Of a stretch of DNA of 27,494 nucleotides, positions 14,797-21,946 are shown piece by piece (within the stretch, counting starts at the first letter, position 1; the number at the start of each line of letters is the position of its first letter). Position numbers and translations under genes: made by a program. This stretch comes from 2-01-FULL-49-10 sp041652335 (lineage in GTDB: Bacteria; Patescibacteriota; Kazan-3B-28; UBA10110). The stretch covers positions 1-27,494 of the forward strand of contig JBAZHL010000008.1 of assembly GCA_041652335.1 (NCBI GenBank), given 5' to 3'. The notes below the pieces were generated by a model. It made no database searches and was not told where the DNA came from. It worked only from the letters and a program-made list of their open reading frames with translations.

Positions 14797-15420
14797 ATGA
14801 TAACTATGTTAGAGCTGATAATTTTTGCGGCTACGGTGATCCTGCTGATTATCGTCCTTAGAAAACTCCCCTTAGAGAAAGAGGTGGTCAAAAAGTTGGC
14901 TAAGGAGGCAAGGGAGTTAGACCACGATGAGGATGCTTCCGAGAAGAGTGAAGAAGACTACGAGGACGAAGACCTCTTGGGGCATGCCGATAAGTTAGCC
15001 CAGGATGGTCAGTACACTAAGGCAGAGAAGCTGTATCTTAAGCTGATTACCAAAGATCCCCAGGCGGCTGGATTGTACAACAAGTTAGCTCTGGTATATT
15101 TGGGCAATAAAGAATATAAAGATGCGGCTAAGGCTTTAGAGCAGGCGCTGCAGATCGAGCCCGATAACGACACCTTCTACAACAATTTTGGTTTGTTGTT
15201 CTACCAGCAGGGGATGTATGACGAGTCGGTAGAGAGTTACGAAAAGTCCATCGCCATCAACAACAAAGTGGCCTCGCGGTTTATGAACCTGGGCTTGGCC
15301 TACTTTATGTCCAAAAAATATCGCAAAGCTGCTGATGCCTACGAGAAAGCCCTGATCTTGGAACCGCACAACGAAGAGTACAAGAGACTCTTGGCAGATG
15401 CGGAAGAAAAGTTAAAATAG
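14797..15420 (+). CDS. Membrane-anchored TPR protein
   Basis: 207 aa. One N-terminal membrane helix (about residues 5-22) is followed by a basic stretch, a strongly acidic linker (EEDYEDEDLL region) and at least three tetratricopeptide repeats from about residue 63. Typical repeat cores are AEKLYLKLITKDPQ, AAKALEQALQIEPDN, SVESYEKSIAINN and AADAYEKALILEPHN. The helix followed by positive charges suggests the TPRs face the cytoplasm, where they would scaffold protein contacts. The partner is unknown. ATG 14806 is an alternative start. The tRNA cluster starts 24 nt after the stop. Confidence 0.8.
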   Translation: MITMLELIIFAATVILLIIVLRKLPLEKEVVKKLAKEARELDHDEDASEKSEEDYEDEDLLGHADKLAQDGQYTKAEKLYLKLITKDPQAAGLYNKLALVYLGNKEYKDAAKALEQALQIEPDNDTFYNNFGLLFYQQGMYDESVESYEKSIAINNKVASRFMNLGLAYFMSKKYRKAADAYEKALILEPHNEEYKRLLADAEEKLK

Positions 15421-15444
15421 CTTAGCACCTCCAAAATCTATTTA

Positions 15445-15531
15445 GCCGAGGTACCGAAGTGGTCAAACGGAGCAGACTGTAAATCTGTTGGCCTTGTGCC
15501 TTCCTAGGTTCGAATCCTAGCCTCGGCACCA
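15445..15531 (+). tRNA. tRNA-Tyr (anticodon GUA)
   Basis: Acceptor GCCGAGG/CCTCGGC with A and encoded CCA. Anticodon stem CAGA/TCTG with loop CTGTAAA gives anticodon GTA. A long variable arm and T-arm CTAGG-TTCGAAT-CCTAG fit a bacterial class II tRNA-Tyr. First of a three-tRNA cluster; 1 nt separates it from tRNA-Thr(GGU). Confidence 0.97.
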
Positions 15532-15532
15532 T

Positions 15533-15608
15533 GCCCGCGTAGCTCAGTTGGTAGAGCAACCCCATGGTAAGGGGTAGGTCAGCAGTTCAAATCTGCTCGC
15601 GGGCTCCA
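15533..15608 (+). tRNA. tRNA-Thr (anticodon GGU)
   Basis: Acceptor GCCCGCG/CGCGGGC with T and encoded CCA. Anticodon stem ACCCC/GGGGT with loop ATGGTAA gives anticodon GGT. T-arm GCAG-TTCAAAT-CTGC. Confidence 0.97.
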
Positions 15609-15627
15609 CAGTGTATCCCTGACATGG

Positions 15628-15702
15628 GCCGGAGTAGCTCAACGGTAGAGCAGCACTTTTGTAAAGTGACGGTTGGGGGTTCGATTCCTCTCTCCGGCTC
15701 CA
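15628..15702 (+). tRNA. tRNA-Thr (anticodon UGU)
   Basis: Acceptor GCCGGAG/CTCCGGC with T and encoded CCA. Anticodon stem CACT/AGTG with loop TTTGTAA gives anticodon TGT. T-arm GGGG-TTCGATT-CCTC. With the preceding Thr tRNA it covers the Thr codon box except any separate ACG reader. Confidence 0.97.
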
Positions 15703-15745
15703 CAGTATTTTTCGATCGGCCAACGGTCGAGCGAAAAATATTTGG
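15703..15745. terminator. Hairpin after the tRNA cluster, probable terminator
   Basis: ATTTTTCG pairs with CGAAAAAT, with further inner pairing (TCGGCC / GGTCGA, one G-U). It directly follows the CCA of the third tRNA. The downstream T-run is short, so termination is likely but not certain. The stretch from here to 15885 holds no credible gene; a second hairpin GGGGAAAC-GGGA-GTTTCCCC lies at about 15783-15802. Confidence 0.5.
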
Positions 15746-15885
15746 TAGCTGAAATTTAGGATCGAACCCAGTGAAAGGGGTCGGGGAAACGGGAGTTTCC
15801 CCGTAGTGGAAGAATCGAAACCGCAAGGTGTCGAGGAGGGTGAGGTAGCCCGAACCCCGACGGGTTCTAGCGAAGCGGATTCCTC

Positions 15886-15891
15886 TATACA
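15886..15891 (+). promoter_or_regulatory. -10 box of the Nudix gene
   Basis: TATACA ends 10 nt before the ATG at 15902, suggesting a leaderless message. The start at 15902 fits this better than the upstream in-frame GTG at 15806. Confidence 0.45.
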
Positions 15892-15901
15892 CAGTTTCCT
15901 T

Positions 15902-16432
15902 ATGCCAGCGACTAAGATCAGTTTAGACAACGCCAAACAGAACAAGCTGTTTTATTTTGTTGGCAATGTAGTGGTCTATCGGGAGTCCGATGGCCGGTGT
16001 TTGATATTAAAAAGAGATGAGAGAGAAAAGGTTCACCCCGGTCGGTGGGGGGTGCCGGGTGGCAAGTTAGAGTGGGATGATATCGATCTTAATCATCCAA
16101 CTCGAGTTAACGGCGGAACGGTGCTCGATTACAACGATATGTTAGAGACCTTGTTAGCGCGCGAGGCCAGGGAAGAGGCTAATGTCGAGATCGATACTAC
16201 CGACTTTGCTTATATTAACAGCCTGGCGTTTGTTCGTCCGGATGAGACACCGGTGATGATGGTTAAAGTGGCCGCCAGATATTTGGGTGGGGAGGTTATC
16301 CCAGAAAAGGGCGGCTTTACTGAGTATGCTTGGGTTAATGCCGAAGAGGTTAAAAACTATCCCTGCATTGATGGCATCCCGGAGGAAGTAGCCAAGACCG
16401 TTAAAATATTTAGCCGGCCAGTAACTGTCTAA
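15902..16432 (+). CDS. Nudix hydrolase with a split Nudix box
   Basis: 176 aa from ATG 15902. Nudix enzymes hydrolyse nucleoside diphosphates linked to another group. The strand FYFVGNVVVYRESDG, then LILKRDE and GRWGVPGGKLE, lead into the Nudix helix LLAREAREEANVEI, whose RExxEE metal-binding core is intact. The spacing between GGKLE and the helix is about 20 residues longer than the canonical box, containing NHPTRVNGGTVLDYND. Substrate cannot be read from the sequence. Upstream open frame to 15806 is rejected because it crosses the -10 box. The next gene begins 3 nt after the stop. Confidence 0.85.
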   Translation: MPATKISLDNAKQNKLFYFVGNVVVYRESDGRCLILKRDEREKVHPGRWGVPGGKLEWDDIDLNHPTRVNGGTVLDYNDMLETLLAREAREEANVEIDTTDFAYINSLAFVRPDETPVMMVKVAARYLGGEVIPEKGGFTEYAWVNAEEVKNYPCIDGIPEEVAKTVKIFSRPVTV

Positions 16433-16435
16433 AAT

Positions 16436-17050
16436 ATGAGTTTGCCATCTTGGCTTAAACAATGGTCGGTAGTGGCGCTAATTGTAGCCAATTTAATCCC
16501 GTTGGCCGGTGTTTTGTGGTGGGACTGGAGTTTATTTCAGATCATGTTTTTGTATTGGGCGGAGAGTGCGGTGATTGGCCTATATAACATTTTTAAGCTC
16601 ATTGTGTTGGGTCGCTGGATAGGGTTAGCGATGGCCATATTTTTTATTTTCCATCTCGGTGTCTTTATGATTGTCCATTTAATGTTCATTGTGGCTTTCT
16701 TTCTGGTCAAAGATGCCGTTGACCCTATGGCGATCCAGGCGGAGGTCGTCGGAGTGGGTAAAAGTCTTGCTATCTCCGGATTGGCACTGTTAATTAGCCA
16801 CGGGATATCGTTCTGGCAAAATTTTGTTTCTGGGGGTGAGGCGCACAAGCTAACGATCAACGACCTGATGCTGGGCAATGTCTATGGGCGCATTATCGTA
16901 ATGCAGCTGACCCTTATCTTCGGAGCCTTTCTAAGCCTACAACTGGGAAATCCGATCTGGGCGCTGGCAGTTCTGATCCTACTCAAGACAGTGACCGATC
17001 TGGCCGCTCATCTTCACGAACATCGGTATTTTTCCGTCTCATTTAAATAA
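16436..17050 (+). CDS. Multi-pass membrane protein, DUF6498-like
   Basis: 204 aa with about five to six hydrophobic helices: around 10-30, 34-54, 60-90, 106-124, 146-166 and 172-188. MFLYWAESAVIGLYNIFKL in the second helix and HLGVFMIVHL in the third are typical of DUF6498, a widespread integral membrane family of unknown role. It starts 3 nt after the Nudix stop with no Shine-Dalgarno, so translation is probably coupled to the Nudix gene. It converges on the gene at 17077. Confidence 0.75.
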   Translation: MSLPSWLKQWSVVALIVANLIPLAGVLWWDWSLFQIMFLYWAESAVIGLYNIFKLIVLGRWIGLAMAIFFIFHLGVFMIVHLMFIVAFFLVKDAVDPMAIQAEVVGVGKSLAISGLALLISHGISFWQNFVSGGEAHKLTINDLMLGNVYGRIIVMQLTLIFGAFLSLQLGNPIWALAVLILLKTVTDLAAHLHEHRYFSVSFK

Positions 17051-17051
17051 A

Positions 17052-17077
17052 AATCTGCCCCGGAATTTCGCCGGGGC
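17052..17077 (-). terminator. Terminator of the minus-strand gene at 17077
   Basis: On the minus strand, GCCCCGG-cgaaatt-CCGGGGC is followed by AGATTTTTATTT. The hairpin overlaps the last base of the stop codon. Confidence 0.85.
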
Positions 17078-17631
17078 TAATCGAACAGTTTGGTCTGGAT
17101 TGGTTTTCGGGTCGGCTGGTTTTTTGGTGCATGCTCGATATCAGTTGGGGGCATCGATGGTGGCACGGGAAGGATGGGGTCGATTGGCGGGGGTTCCGGG
17201 ATCGCTGGAGGTGATTCTGGTAGGGCGGGTGTCAGAATAGGGATAACTCTGTCCTCTTCACCAATATAGAGCCGAGGTGGTTGGCCAGCCGGTAGCTCTG
17301 CTTGGCGCAATAGTTGTTGCATCTCTGCAAAACGAGGATCACGGCGCAACTGTTGAACCCCAGTGGAATCGTCGCGGATATCTGTGAATGCGAGAGTCCC
17401 CGGTAGACCAGATAGTGCTCGATACGCCAATGACCAGAGGTAGTTATAGGTTTGTATCAGGATGGCGCAGTCGGGGGTTATCCCACGATTGATCATCTGC
17501 TGACGTGCCGCTCTCAGGTCGGATTCTGAGGCGGGTGACCGGATAATAACCCCTAACTGACCCAGCCGCTGATCAAGCTCCAGAAACAATTCCATGACTA
17601 ATTGCGCAAAAGCAATCTGCCAGTTGGGCAA
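17077..17631 (-). CDS. Unrecognised 184-aa protein with Pro-rich tail, TTG start
   Basis: The TTG start at 17631 is supported by a textbook AAAGGAGG site 7 nt upstream. The N-terminal ~110 residues look helical and globular (ELFLELDQRLGQLGVIIRSP; TYNYLWSLAYRALSG), followed by a Pro-rich tail from about 133 (PALPESPPAIPEPPPIDPIL) that should be extended and could bind partner domains. No membrane segment is seen and no family is recognised. It stands alone between convergent neighbours and has its own terminator. Confidence 0.65.
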   Translation of the reverse strand: MPNWQIAFAQLVMELFLELDQRLGQLGVIIRSPASESDLRAARQQMINRGITPDCAILIQTYNYLWSLAYRALSGLPGTLAFTDIRDDSTGVQQLRRDPRFAEMQQLLRQAELPAGQPPRLYIGEEDRVIPILTPALPESPPAIPEPPPIDPILPVPPSMPPTDIEHAPKNQPTRKPIQTKLFD

Positions 17632-17717
17632 GTTTTACCTCCTTTAACAGGCTTCCTCTGAGATAGTCCAGACCAGTAAATCAACGTGCCAGACGCCCCA
17701 TTCTACCAAAGATCGGC

Positions 17718-17746
17718 TTGACACTAAATGGGGGATAACTGATACT
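17718..17746 (+). promoter_or_regulatory. Promoter of the rplK operon
   Basis: Perfect TTGACA (17718-17723), 17-nt spacer, GATACT (17741-17746). The -10 ends 9 nt before the rplK ATG, so the ribosomal protein operon appears to start with a leaderless message. Confidence 0.7.
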
Positions 17747-17755
17747 ATCTTAAGT

Positions 17756-18181
17756 ATGGCTAAGAAAGTTATCGCTATAGTTAAGCTCCAGGTAGAGGCA
17801 GGGAAGGCAAACCCGGCTCCTCCTGTTGGTACAGCCTTAGGGCCACATGGTATTCAGATCATGGAGTTCTGTAAGGAATTCAATGAAAAAACCGCGTCTC
17901 TGGCTGGGATGGTTGTGCCGGCTGTGGTTACTATCTTTGACGATAGAAGTTTTAAGTTTATCCTTAAACAACCACCTGCATCGGTCTTGATCAAAAAGAC
18001 ATTAGGGTTGGATAAGGGCTCCGGTGAATCGCACAAGACTAAAGTGGGTAAATTAACCAAAGCTCAGGTTCGCGAGATCGCGGAGCGTAAGATGCCCGAT
18101 CTAAACACCGAGGACATTGAAGCCGCGATGAAGATCATCGAGGGCACTGCTCGTAATATGGGTGTAGAAATTTCGGGATAG
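17756..18181 (+). CDS. rplK: Large ribosomal subunit protein L11
   Basis: 141 aa, full length. Opens with KKVIAIVKLQVEAGKANPAP; PVGTALGPHGIQIMEFCKEF and the C-terminal rRNA-binding region TKAQVREIAERKMPDLNT follow. L11 binds the GTPase-associated centre of 23S rRNA. It is the first gene of rplK-rplA-dut-tmk. Confidence 0.98.
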   Translation: MAKKVIAIVKLQVEAGKANPAPPVGTALGPHGIQIMEFCKEFNEKTASLAGMVVPAVVTIFDDRSFKFILKQPPASVLIKKTLGLDKGSGESHKTKVGKLTKAQVREIAERKMPDLNTEDIEAAMKIIEGTARNMGVEISG

Positions 18182-18236
18182 TCCGAAATTAATACCCAAT
18201 CTCCAATTTCCAATCAGCAAGGATATATCCGTAATT

Positions 18237-18263
18237 GTGGGACCCGAAAGGGGTTTGTACCAC
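18237..18263 (+). promoter_or_regulatory. Possible L1-binding hairpin before rplA
   Basis: GTGG-GA-CCC-GAAA-GGG-GTTTGTA-CCAC folds into two short helices with an asymmetric internal loop (GA opposite GTTTGTA) capped by a GAAA tetraloop. It lies directly before the rplA Shine-Dalgarno. L1 represses its own operon in many bacteria by binding mRNA that imitates its 23S site, and position and shape fit. The match to the L1 recognition sequence is not verified. Confidence 0.4.
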
Positions 18264-18275
18264 GAGGAGGTAAAG

Positions 18276-19034
18276 ATGGCAGAGAAGAAAAGCGCTAAGC
18301 GCGCAAAAAGTTCCACGAAGGAACGTAAAGTGGCTCCGGTTGAGAAGCATGGCCGGGGCAAAAAATATCTGGACGTGATCAAATTAGTTGATCGCGCCAA
18401 ATTATATCCGATCGCAGAGGCGATCGATCTGTTAGTTTCGACATCGCCAGTTAAGTTTGACGCCACAGCTGAAGCCCATATTCAAACTGGCTTGGACCCC
18501 AAACAAGCCGACCAAAATATTAGAGGGACAGTAGCGATGCCGGCCGGTTTGGGCAAGAGCACCACAATCTTAGTTTTTGCCGAAGGAACGGAAGCGACCG
18601 AAGCCAAAAAGGCAGGTGCCGATTTTGTGGGTAGCGAGGATCTGATCGAAAAGATCAAAAATGGTTGGTTAGGATTTAATGTTGCAATTGCTGCGCCCGA
18701 GATGATGGTAAAGATCGGTAAGATCGGTAAAATCTTGGGTACTAAGGGCCTGATGCCTAACCCCAAGACCGGCACGGTTACTAAAGACGTGGCTAAGGTA
18801 GTAGAGGAATTCAAAAAAGGTAAGGTAGAGTTCCGGTTAGACAAGGATGCTATCATCCATGTTGGTTTTGGTAAGATCTCTTTGGGCAAAGATGGCTTGA
18901 TGAACAATTTTTCTGCGCTGTTTAGGGCGCTATCAAATGCTCGACCAGCTTCAGCCAAGGGGACCTACTTACAAAAGGTGGTACTGGCCTCCACTATGGG
19001 CCCAGGCATTAAGGTCGATCTCAGCTCGCTTTAG
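18276..19034 (+). CDS. rplA: Large ribosomal subunit protein L1
   Basis: 252 aa from the ATG with GAGGAGG 5 nt upstream. This is longer than typical L1 (about 230) by a Lys/Ala-rich N-terminal extension (MAEKKSAKRAKSSTKERK) that would carry strong positive charge. The L1 core follows: YPIAEAIDLLVSTSPVKFDA, then GTVAMPAGLGKS and the signature GLMPNPKTGTVT. L1 forms the mobile stalk at the E site. An open frame reaching 18237 lacks initiation signals. dut starts 15 nt downstream. Confidence 0.97.
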   Translation: MAEKKSAKRAKSSTKERKVAPVEKHGRGKKYLDVIKLVDRAKLYPIAEAIDLLVSTSPVKFDATAEAHIQTGLDPKQADQNIRGTVAMPAGLGKSTTILVFAEGTEATEAKKAGADFVGSEDLIEKIKNGWLGFNVAIAAPEMMVKIGKIGKILGTKGLMPNPKTGTVTKDVAKVVEEFKKGKVEFRLDKDAIIHVGFGKISLGKDGLMNNFSALFRALSNARPASAKGTYLQKVVLASTMGPGIKVDLSSL

Positions 19035-19048
19035 TGTAATCAATTTAC

Positions 19049-19486
19049 ATGCAAGTTAAGATCAAACGCATTGATACAACGCTACCTTTGCCGATGTACA
19101 AGACCGCTGGCTCGGTATGTTTTGATCTGTCGGTTCGAGAGGGTACAGTAGTTGCCCCGGGGGGACTGGCCAGGTTACCTTTAAATGTGGTGGTACAAAC
19201 TCCGGCCGGCTACATGTTGATGTTAGTGCCCAGAAGCTCTCTGCCAAGTAAAAAACCGGGGCTGATCTATCCACATGGTGTCGGGGTGATCGATCAGGAT
19301 TACTGCGGCCCCGAGGATGAGATGAAACTGCAAGTAATGAACGTTGGCAGCTTGCCAATAATTATTGAGCGGGGCGAAGTGATCGCTCAGGCTGGTTTTG
19401 TGAAGATAGAAAAAGCCGATTTAGTCGAAGAACAGGAATTAGCCACGCTTAGCCGTGGTGGATTTGGGAGCACCGATGAAGAATAA
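19049..19486 (+). CDS. dut: dUTP diphosphatase (trimeric dUTPase)
   Basis: 145 aa. Converts dUTP to dUMP, keeping uracil out of DNA and supplying ThyX. All five motifs appear in order: AGSVCFDLS (1), PRSSL (2), GVGVIDQDYCG with the catalytic Asp (3), RGEVIAQAGFV (4) and SRGGFGSTDEE (5). Compared with the classical GVIDSDYRGE, motif 3 reads GVIDQDYCGPEDE, a small insertion. TGTAAT (19035-19040) ends 8 nt before the ATG and could be an internal -10. It overlaps tmk by 11 nt. Confidence 0.93.
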   Translation: MQVKIKRIDTTLPLPMYKTAGSVCFDLSVREGTVVAPGGLARLPLNVVVQTPAGYMLMLVPRSSLPSKKPGLIYPHGVGVIDQDYCGPEDEMKLQVMNVGSLPIIIERGEVIAQAGFVKIEKADLVEEQELATLSRGGFGSTDEE

Positions 19487-20069
19487 TAGATTTATTGTAT
19501 TTGAGGGGATCGACGGCTCTGGTCATACCACCCAGACTAAATTGTTGGCCGATTATATTGCCGAACACGGTGTACCAGTGTGGTTAACCGGTGAGCCAAC
19601 TTTGTCGGAAGCTGGTCGAGCGATCAAGGCGACCTTGCGGGGCGAACTACCCATGCCTAACGACCCATTAGAGTTTCAAAAACTTTACGTGGAAGATCGA
19701 CGGGTTCACGTTGAGGAGATCAAGCAGCACCTCGCTCGTGGTGAGTGGGTGATCTGTGATCGATATGTGCCAAGCACGGTAGCTTATGGATCGGGGAGCG
19801 GGGCAGACTACCAGACGTTATTAGAGTTGAACCAACAGTTCCCGGTGCCGGATACTACCTTCTTTTTGGATGTTAGCCCAGCCGTGGCGGTTGAGCGAGT
19901 AAAGGGTCGGGGTGAGACCAGAGAGTTTTTTGAGTACGAAGAAAAACTGTCGGCCATCCGCCAGAACTACCTTCGGTTAATGGAAAACTATCCCCATATG
20001 CAATCGCTCAATGGTGAACAGGGGGTAGAAGATATCGCCGCGCAGGCTCGCGCAGTGTTGGGGGTCTAA
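19476..20069 (+). CDS. tmk: Thymidylate kinase with an altered P-loop
   Basis: 197 aa. Phosphorylates dTMP to dTDP. FIVFEGIDGSGHTTQTKLL is the P-loop region; the invariant-type Lys is replaced by His (residue 17). Other family features are intact: GEPTLSEAGRAIKATLRGEL, the DRY motif in ICDRYVPSTVAYG, DTTFFLDVSP and an Arg-bearing lid VKGRGETREFFE. The ATG at 19476 lies inside the end of dut, indicating coupled translation. A further open frame upstream to 19455 lies wholly within dut. The stop overlaps the convergent thyX stop by 3 nt. Confidence 0.93.
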   Translation: MKNNRFIVFEGIDGSGHTTQTKLLADYIAEHGVPVWLTGEPTLSEAGRAIKATLRGELPMPNDPLEFQKLYVEDRRVHVEEIKQHLARGEWVICDRYVPSTVAYGSGSGADYQTLLELNQQFPVPDTTFFLDVSPAVAVERVKGRGETREFFEYEEKLSAIRQNYLRLMENYPHMQSLNGEQGVEDIAAQARAVLGV

Positions 20070-21715
20070 CCAGTCAGTTTGGCCTCGCGTTGGCGCTGGT
20101 AGGCTTCCGAGTCGGCTCGGGCGGATTCGTATTCGTTGTAATCAACAAATTTCATCTCCGCCGCGAACTCTGGGTAACGATCGGCCAGCTGTCGGTGCAT
20201 CTCTTGAGCCACTCGGCGGTAGGATTGATGCCCCTGCTTGATCGTGCGTAATTCTAAAAAGTGCATCGCTTCGCGCAGATTCATTCCCATTGTCCACCGA
20301 ATATTAAAACCAAACAGGACAGCATACTGGGCAAAATATTTGCCCAGATGACGACGCAGATCTTCGTAGAGCTCTTGGGACAGGCGAATACATTTTTCAA
20401 CTTCCGCTTCTGCCCCGATCTGAGTGATAACTTCGGGGATGCTGACAAACCCCAGGTGGGTGGTCAATGGTTGACGCTCTTGGGTAAGCATTCGCTGACG
20501 ATGGAGATCGCGGTAGATACCAAAATCAGCTTGGAATTCAAATTTGATCGGATAACCATCTTCGAGCGCTCGACCGGGTCGTTGGCGTCGATTTTCTCTA
20601 TAGCCGTGATAGGATCTGATTATTTCGGATTGTTGTTCGGGTGTAAGCCCTGCCACGATCTCCCGGAGTCGTCTGGTTGGTAGTTCCGAATGAGGGAAAA
20701 GCATCTGTGCCAAAGTGGAGGTGGTTAGGTTGGTATCCGGCAGCAGTTCTACCTTGTACCCGTCATCAGCTACAAAATTGGGGAGCTGATGTTTGTTAGC
20801 TAACTGATCCATCTGTCCTCGAACTCCGGTTATGTAGTGGTTAGCACTGGCTCGCTCCACATAGCGAGGGATGATGTGGTTAAGGGCCACATGAGACTCT
20901 CCAGCTAATCGCCACATCTCTGGCAGGGGATGGCTGTAGAGTTTAGATAGCATATGCTGATAAGCTCTTCCGTTGCCGAATAGACCAACGTTGGTAAGAG
21001 TAGCGGCTGGCAGAAGGATACGAATGGTATCGCAGGCGCGAGTATGAATATCTGTCTTGTAGGTGCGCTGGAAATCTTTTATCTCGCTTTCATCGGTTAA
21101 CTCTCCGATACGCTGTTTGTCGCGGCCCTCGCGGATCTGGTACTCGGCTTTTTCTAACGGATAGATTGCGGCATAGTGTTCTTCTAAGCGATGGGCAAGT
21201 TGGGTATAGGTCTCAAAGATCTCATCCATAACTTGGATATATCGGTTGCCGCAGGGAGAGCTGAGAATAGTTTCATCGCGCAGATAGCGCCACCGACCGT
21301 ATTGATCCTTTTGATCATAATTAACGTAGCGAGACGATTGTTCGATCGGCGAGAGGCCAATCCGCCGATCTTCGATCTCTTTAGTGGCCAAGTTGGAGAT
21401 ATTTTCCAGTGAGAGGTGAGCACCCTCTAACTCGCCTACCGAATCATCGCCAAAAGCGATCAGCACTCGTCTGATTAGATCATCCGCCTTAGTGGTTTTG
21501 AGGCGACCATCGGGTCCGACAAACTCTTTTAGGATGGTGCGTTTAAATCCGCCGCTGGCTCTTGAGTAGCGAGCGTAGACGGCGCCGACCAATCCGGGAA
21601 GCTCTTTGTCGTTAACTATAAAGACCTCTCCCTCTGGATTGCTAACGAACTGGCTTAAAATTTGCAGTTCTTCGGGGGTAAATTCCTCTTCGCAAAACCG
21701 TCGGCTTATCTCCAT
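20066..21715 (-). CDS. thyX: Double-length (tandem) FAD-dependent thymidylate synthase ThyX
   Basis: 549 aa, about twice a normal ThyX (220-250). It should make dTMP from dUMP with FAD, NADPH and methylene-tetrahydrofolate. The first half carries GLSPIEQSSRY (120-130), the SxNExSxRY part of the signature, but the preceding RHR reads RRI. The second half has DLHRQRM (403-409), keeping the HR, and NLREAMHFLELR (479-490), the NLRsxxHFLxLR substrate motif. Each half therefore retains a different part of the active site. A TATAAT (complement of 21747-21752) precedes the ATG by about 30 nt. It converges on dut-tmk, giving the complete dTMP route. Confidence 0.85.
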   Translation of the reverse strand: MEISRRFCEEEFTPEELQILSQFVSNPEGEVFIVNDKELPGLVGAVYARYSRASGGFKRTILKEFVGPDGRLKTTKADDLIRRVLIAFGDDSVGELEGAHLSLENISNLATKEIEDRRIGLSPIEQSSRYVNYDQKDQYGRWRYLRDETILSSPCGNRYIQVMDEIFETYTQLAHRLEEHYAAIYPLEKAEYQIREGRDKQRIGELTDESEIKDFQRTYKTDIHTRACDTIRILLPAATLTNVGLFGNGRAYQHMLSKLYSHPLPEMWRLAGESHVALNHIIPRYVERASANHYITGVRGQMDQLANKHQLPNFVADDGYKVELLPDTNLTTSTLAQMLFPHSELPTRRLREIVAGLTPEQQSEIIRSYHGYRENRRQRPGRALEDGYPIKFEFQADFGIYRDLHRQRMLTQERQPLTTHLGFVSIPEVITQIGAEAEVEKCIRLSQELYEDLRRHLGKYFAQYAVLFGFNIRWTMGMNLREAMHFLELRTIKQGHQSYRRVAQEMHRQLADRYPEFAAEMKFVDYNEYESARADSEAYQRQREAKLTG

Positions 21716-21816
21716 AATCCCTCTAACTTAAGTGATACTACAGCCCATTATACCCTGACCGTAGAGATTGACATGATTTCGTCAAGTAGGAGAATATGCC
21801 AATTCCCCTACGGGGG

Positions 21817-21845
21817 TTGACAGCTATGGTGGCTTCGGGTAGACT
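21817..21845 (+). promoter_or_regulatory. Promoter of rplJ-rplL
   Basis: Perfect TTGACA (21817-21822), a 17-nt spacer and TAGACT (21840-21845). It gives a leader of about 95 nt that contains the L10 regulatory RNA. Confidence 0.8.
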
Positions 21846-21852
21846 TTCTTTG

Positions 21853-21946
21853 TTACACCTTTGAAGACCGTAGGTATACCCATAAATCCTACCGAGAAGG
21901 CGAGCGCTACTTTCGGCGTCTCCTGATCGGTGGTCAGGAGATTTTT
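21853..21946 (+). promoter_or_regulatory. L10 leader with SD-sequestering attenuator
   Basis: GAAGACCGTAGGTATACC (from 21863) with AAATCCTACCGAG (ending 21896) is the conserved kink-turn/stem core of the L10 leader, bound by the L10(L12)4 complex in many bacteria. It is followed by an 8-bp hairpin TCTCCTGA (21919-21926) / TCAGGAGA (21934-21941) and a TTTTT run, an intrinsic terminator. The 3' arm contains the rplJ Shine-Dalgarno AGGAG (21936-21940) and the ATG comes at 21947, so the same hairpin can stop both transcription and translation. ACCGA (21891-21895) can pair with TCGGT (21927-21931), an alternative fold that would open it. Confidence 0.8.

Noticed and set aside
15544..15945. Minus-strand open frame of 133 aa over the tRNA cluster
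   Set aside because: It runs antisense through two tRNA genes; translations such as SRFELLTYPLPWGCS are a familiar artefact of antisense tRNA.
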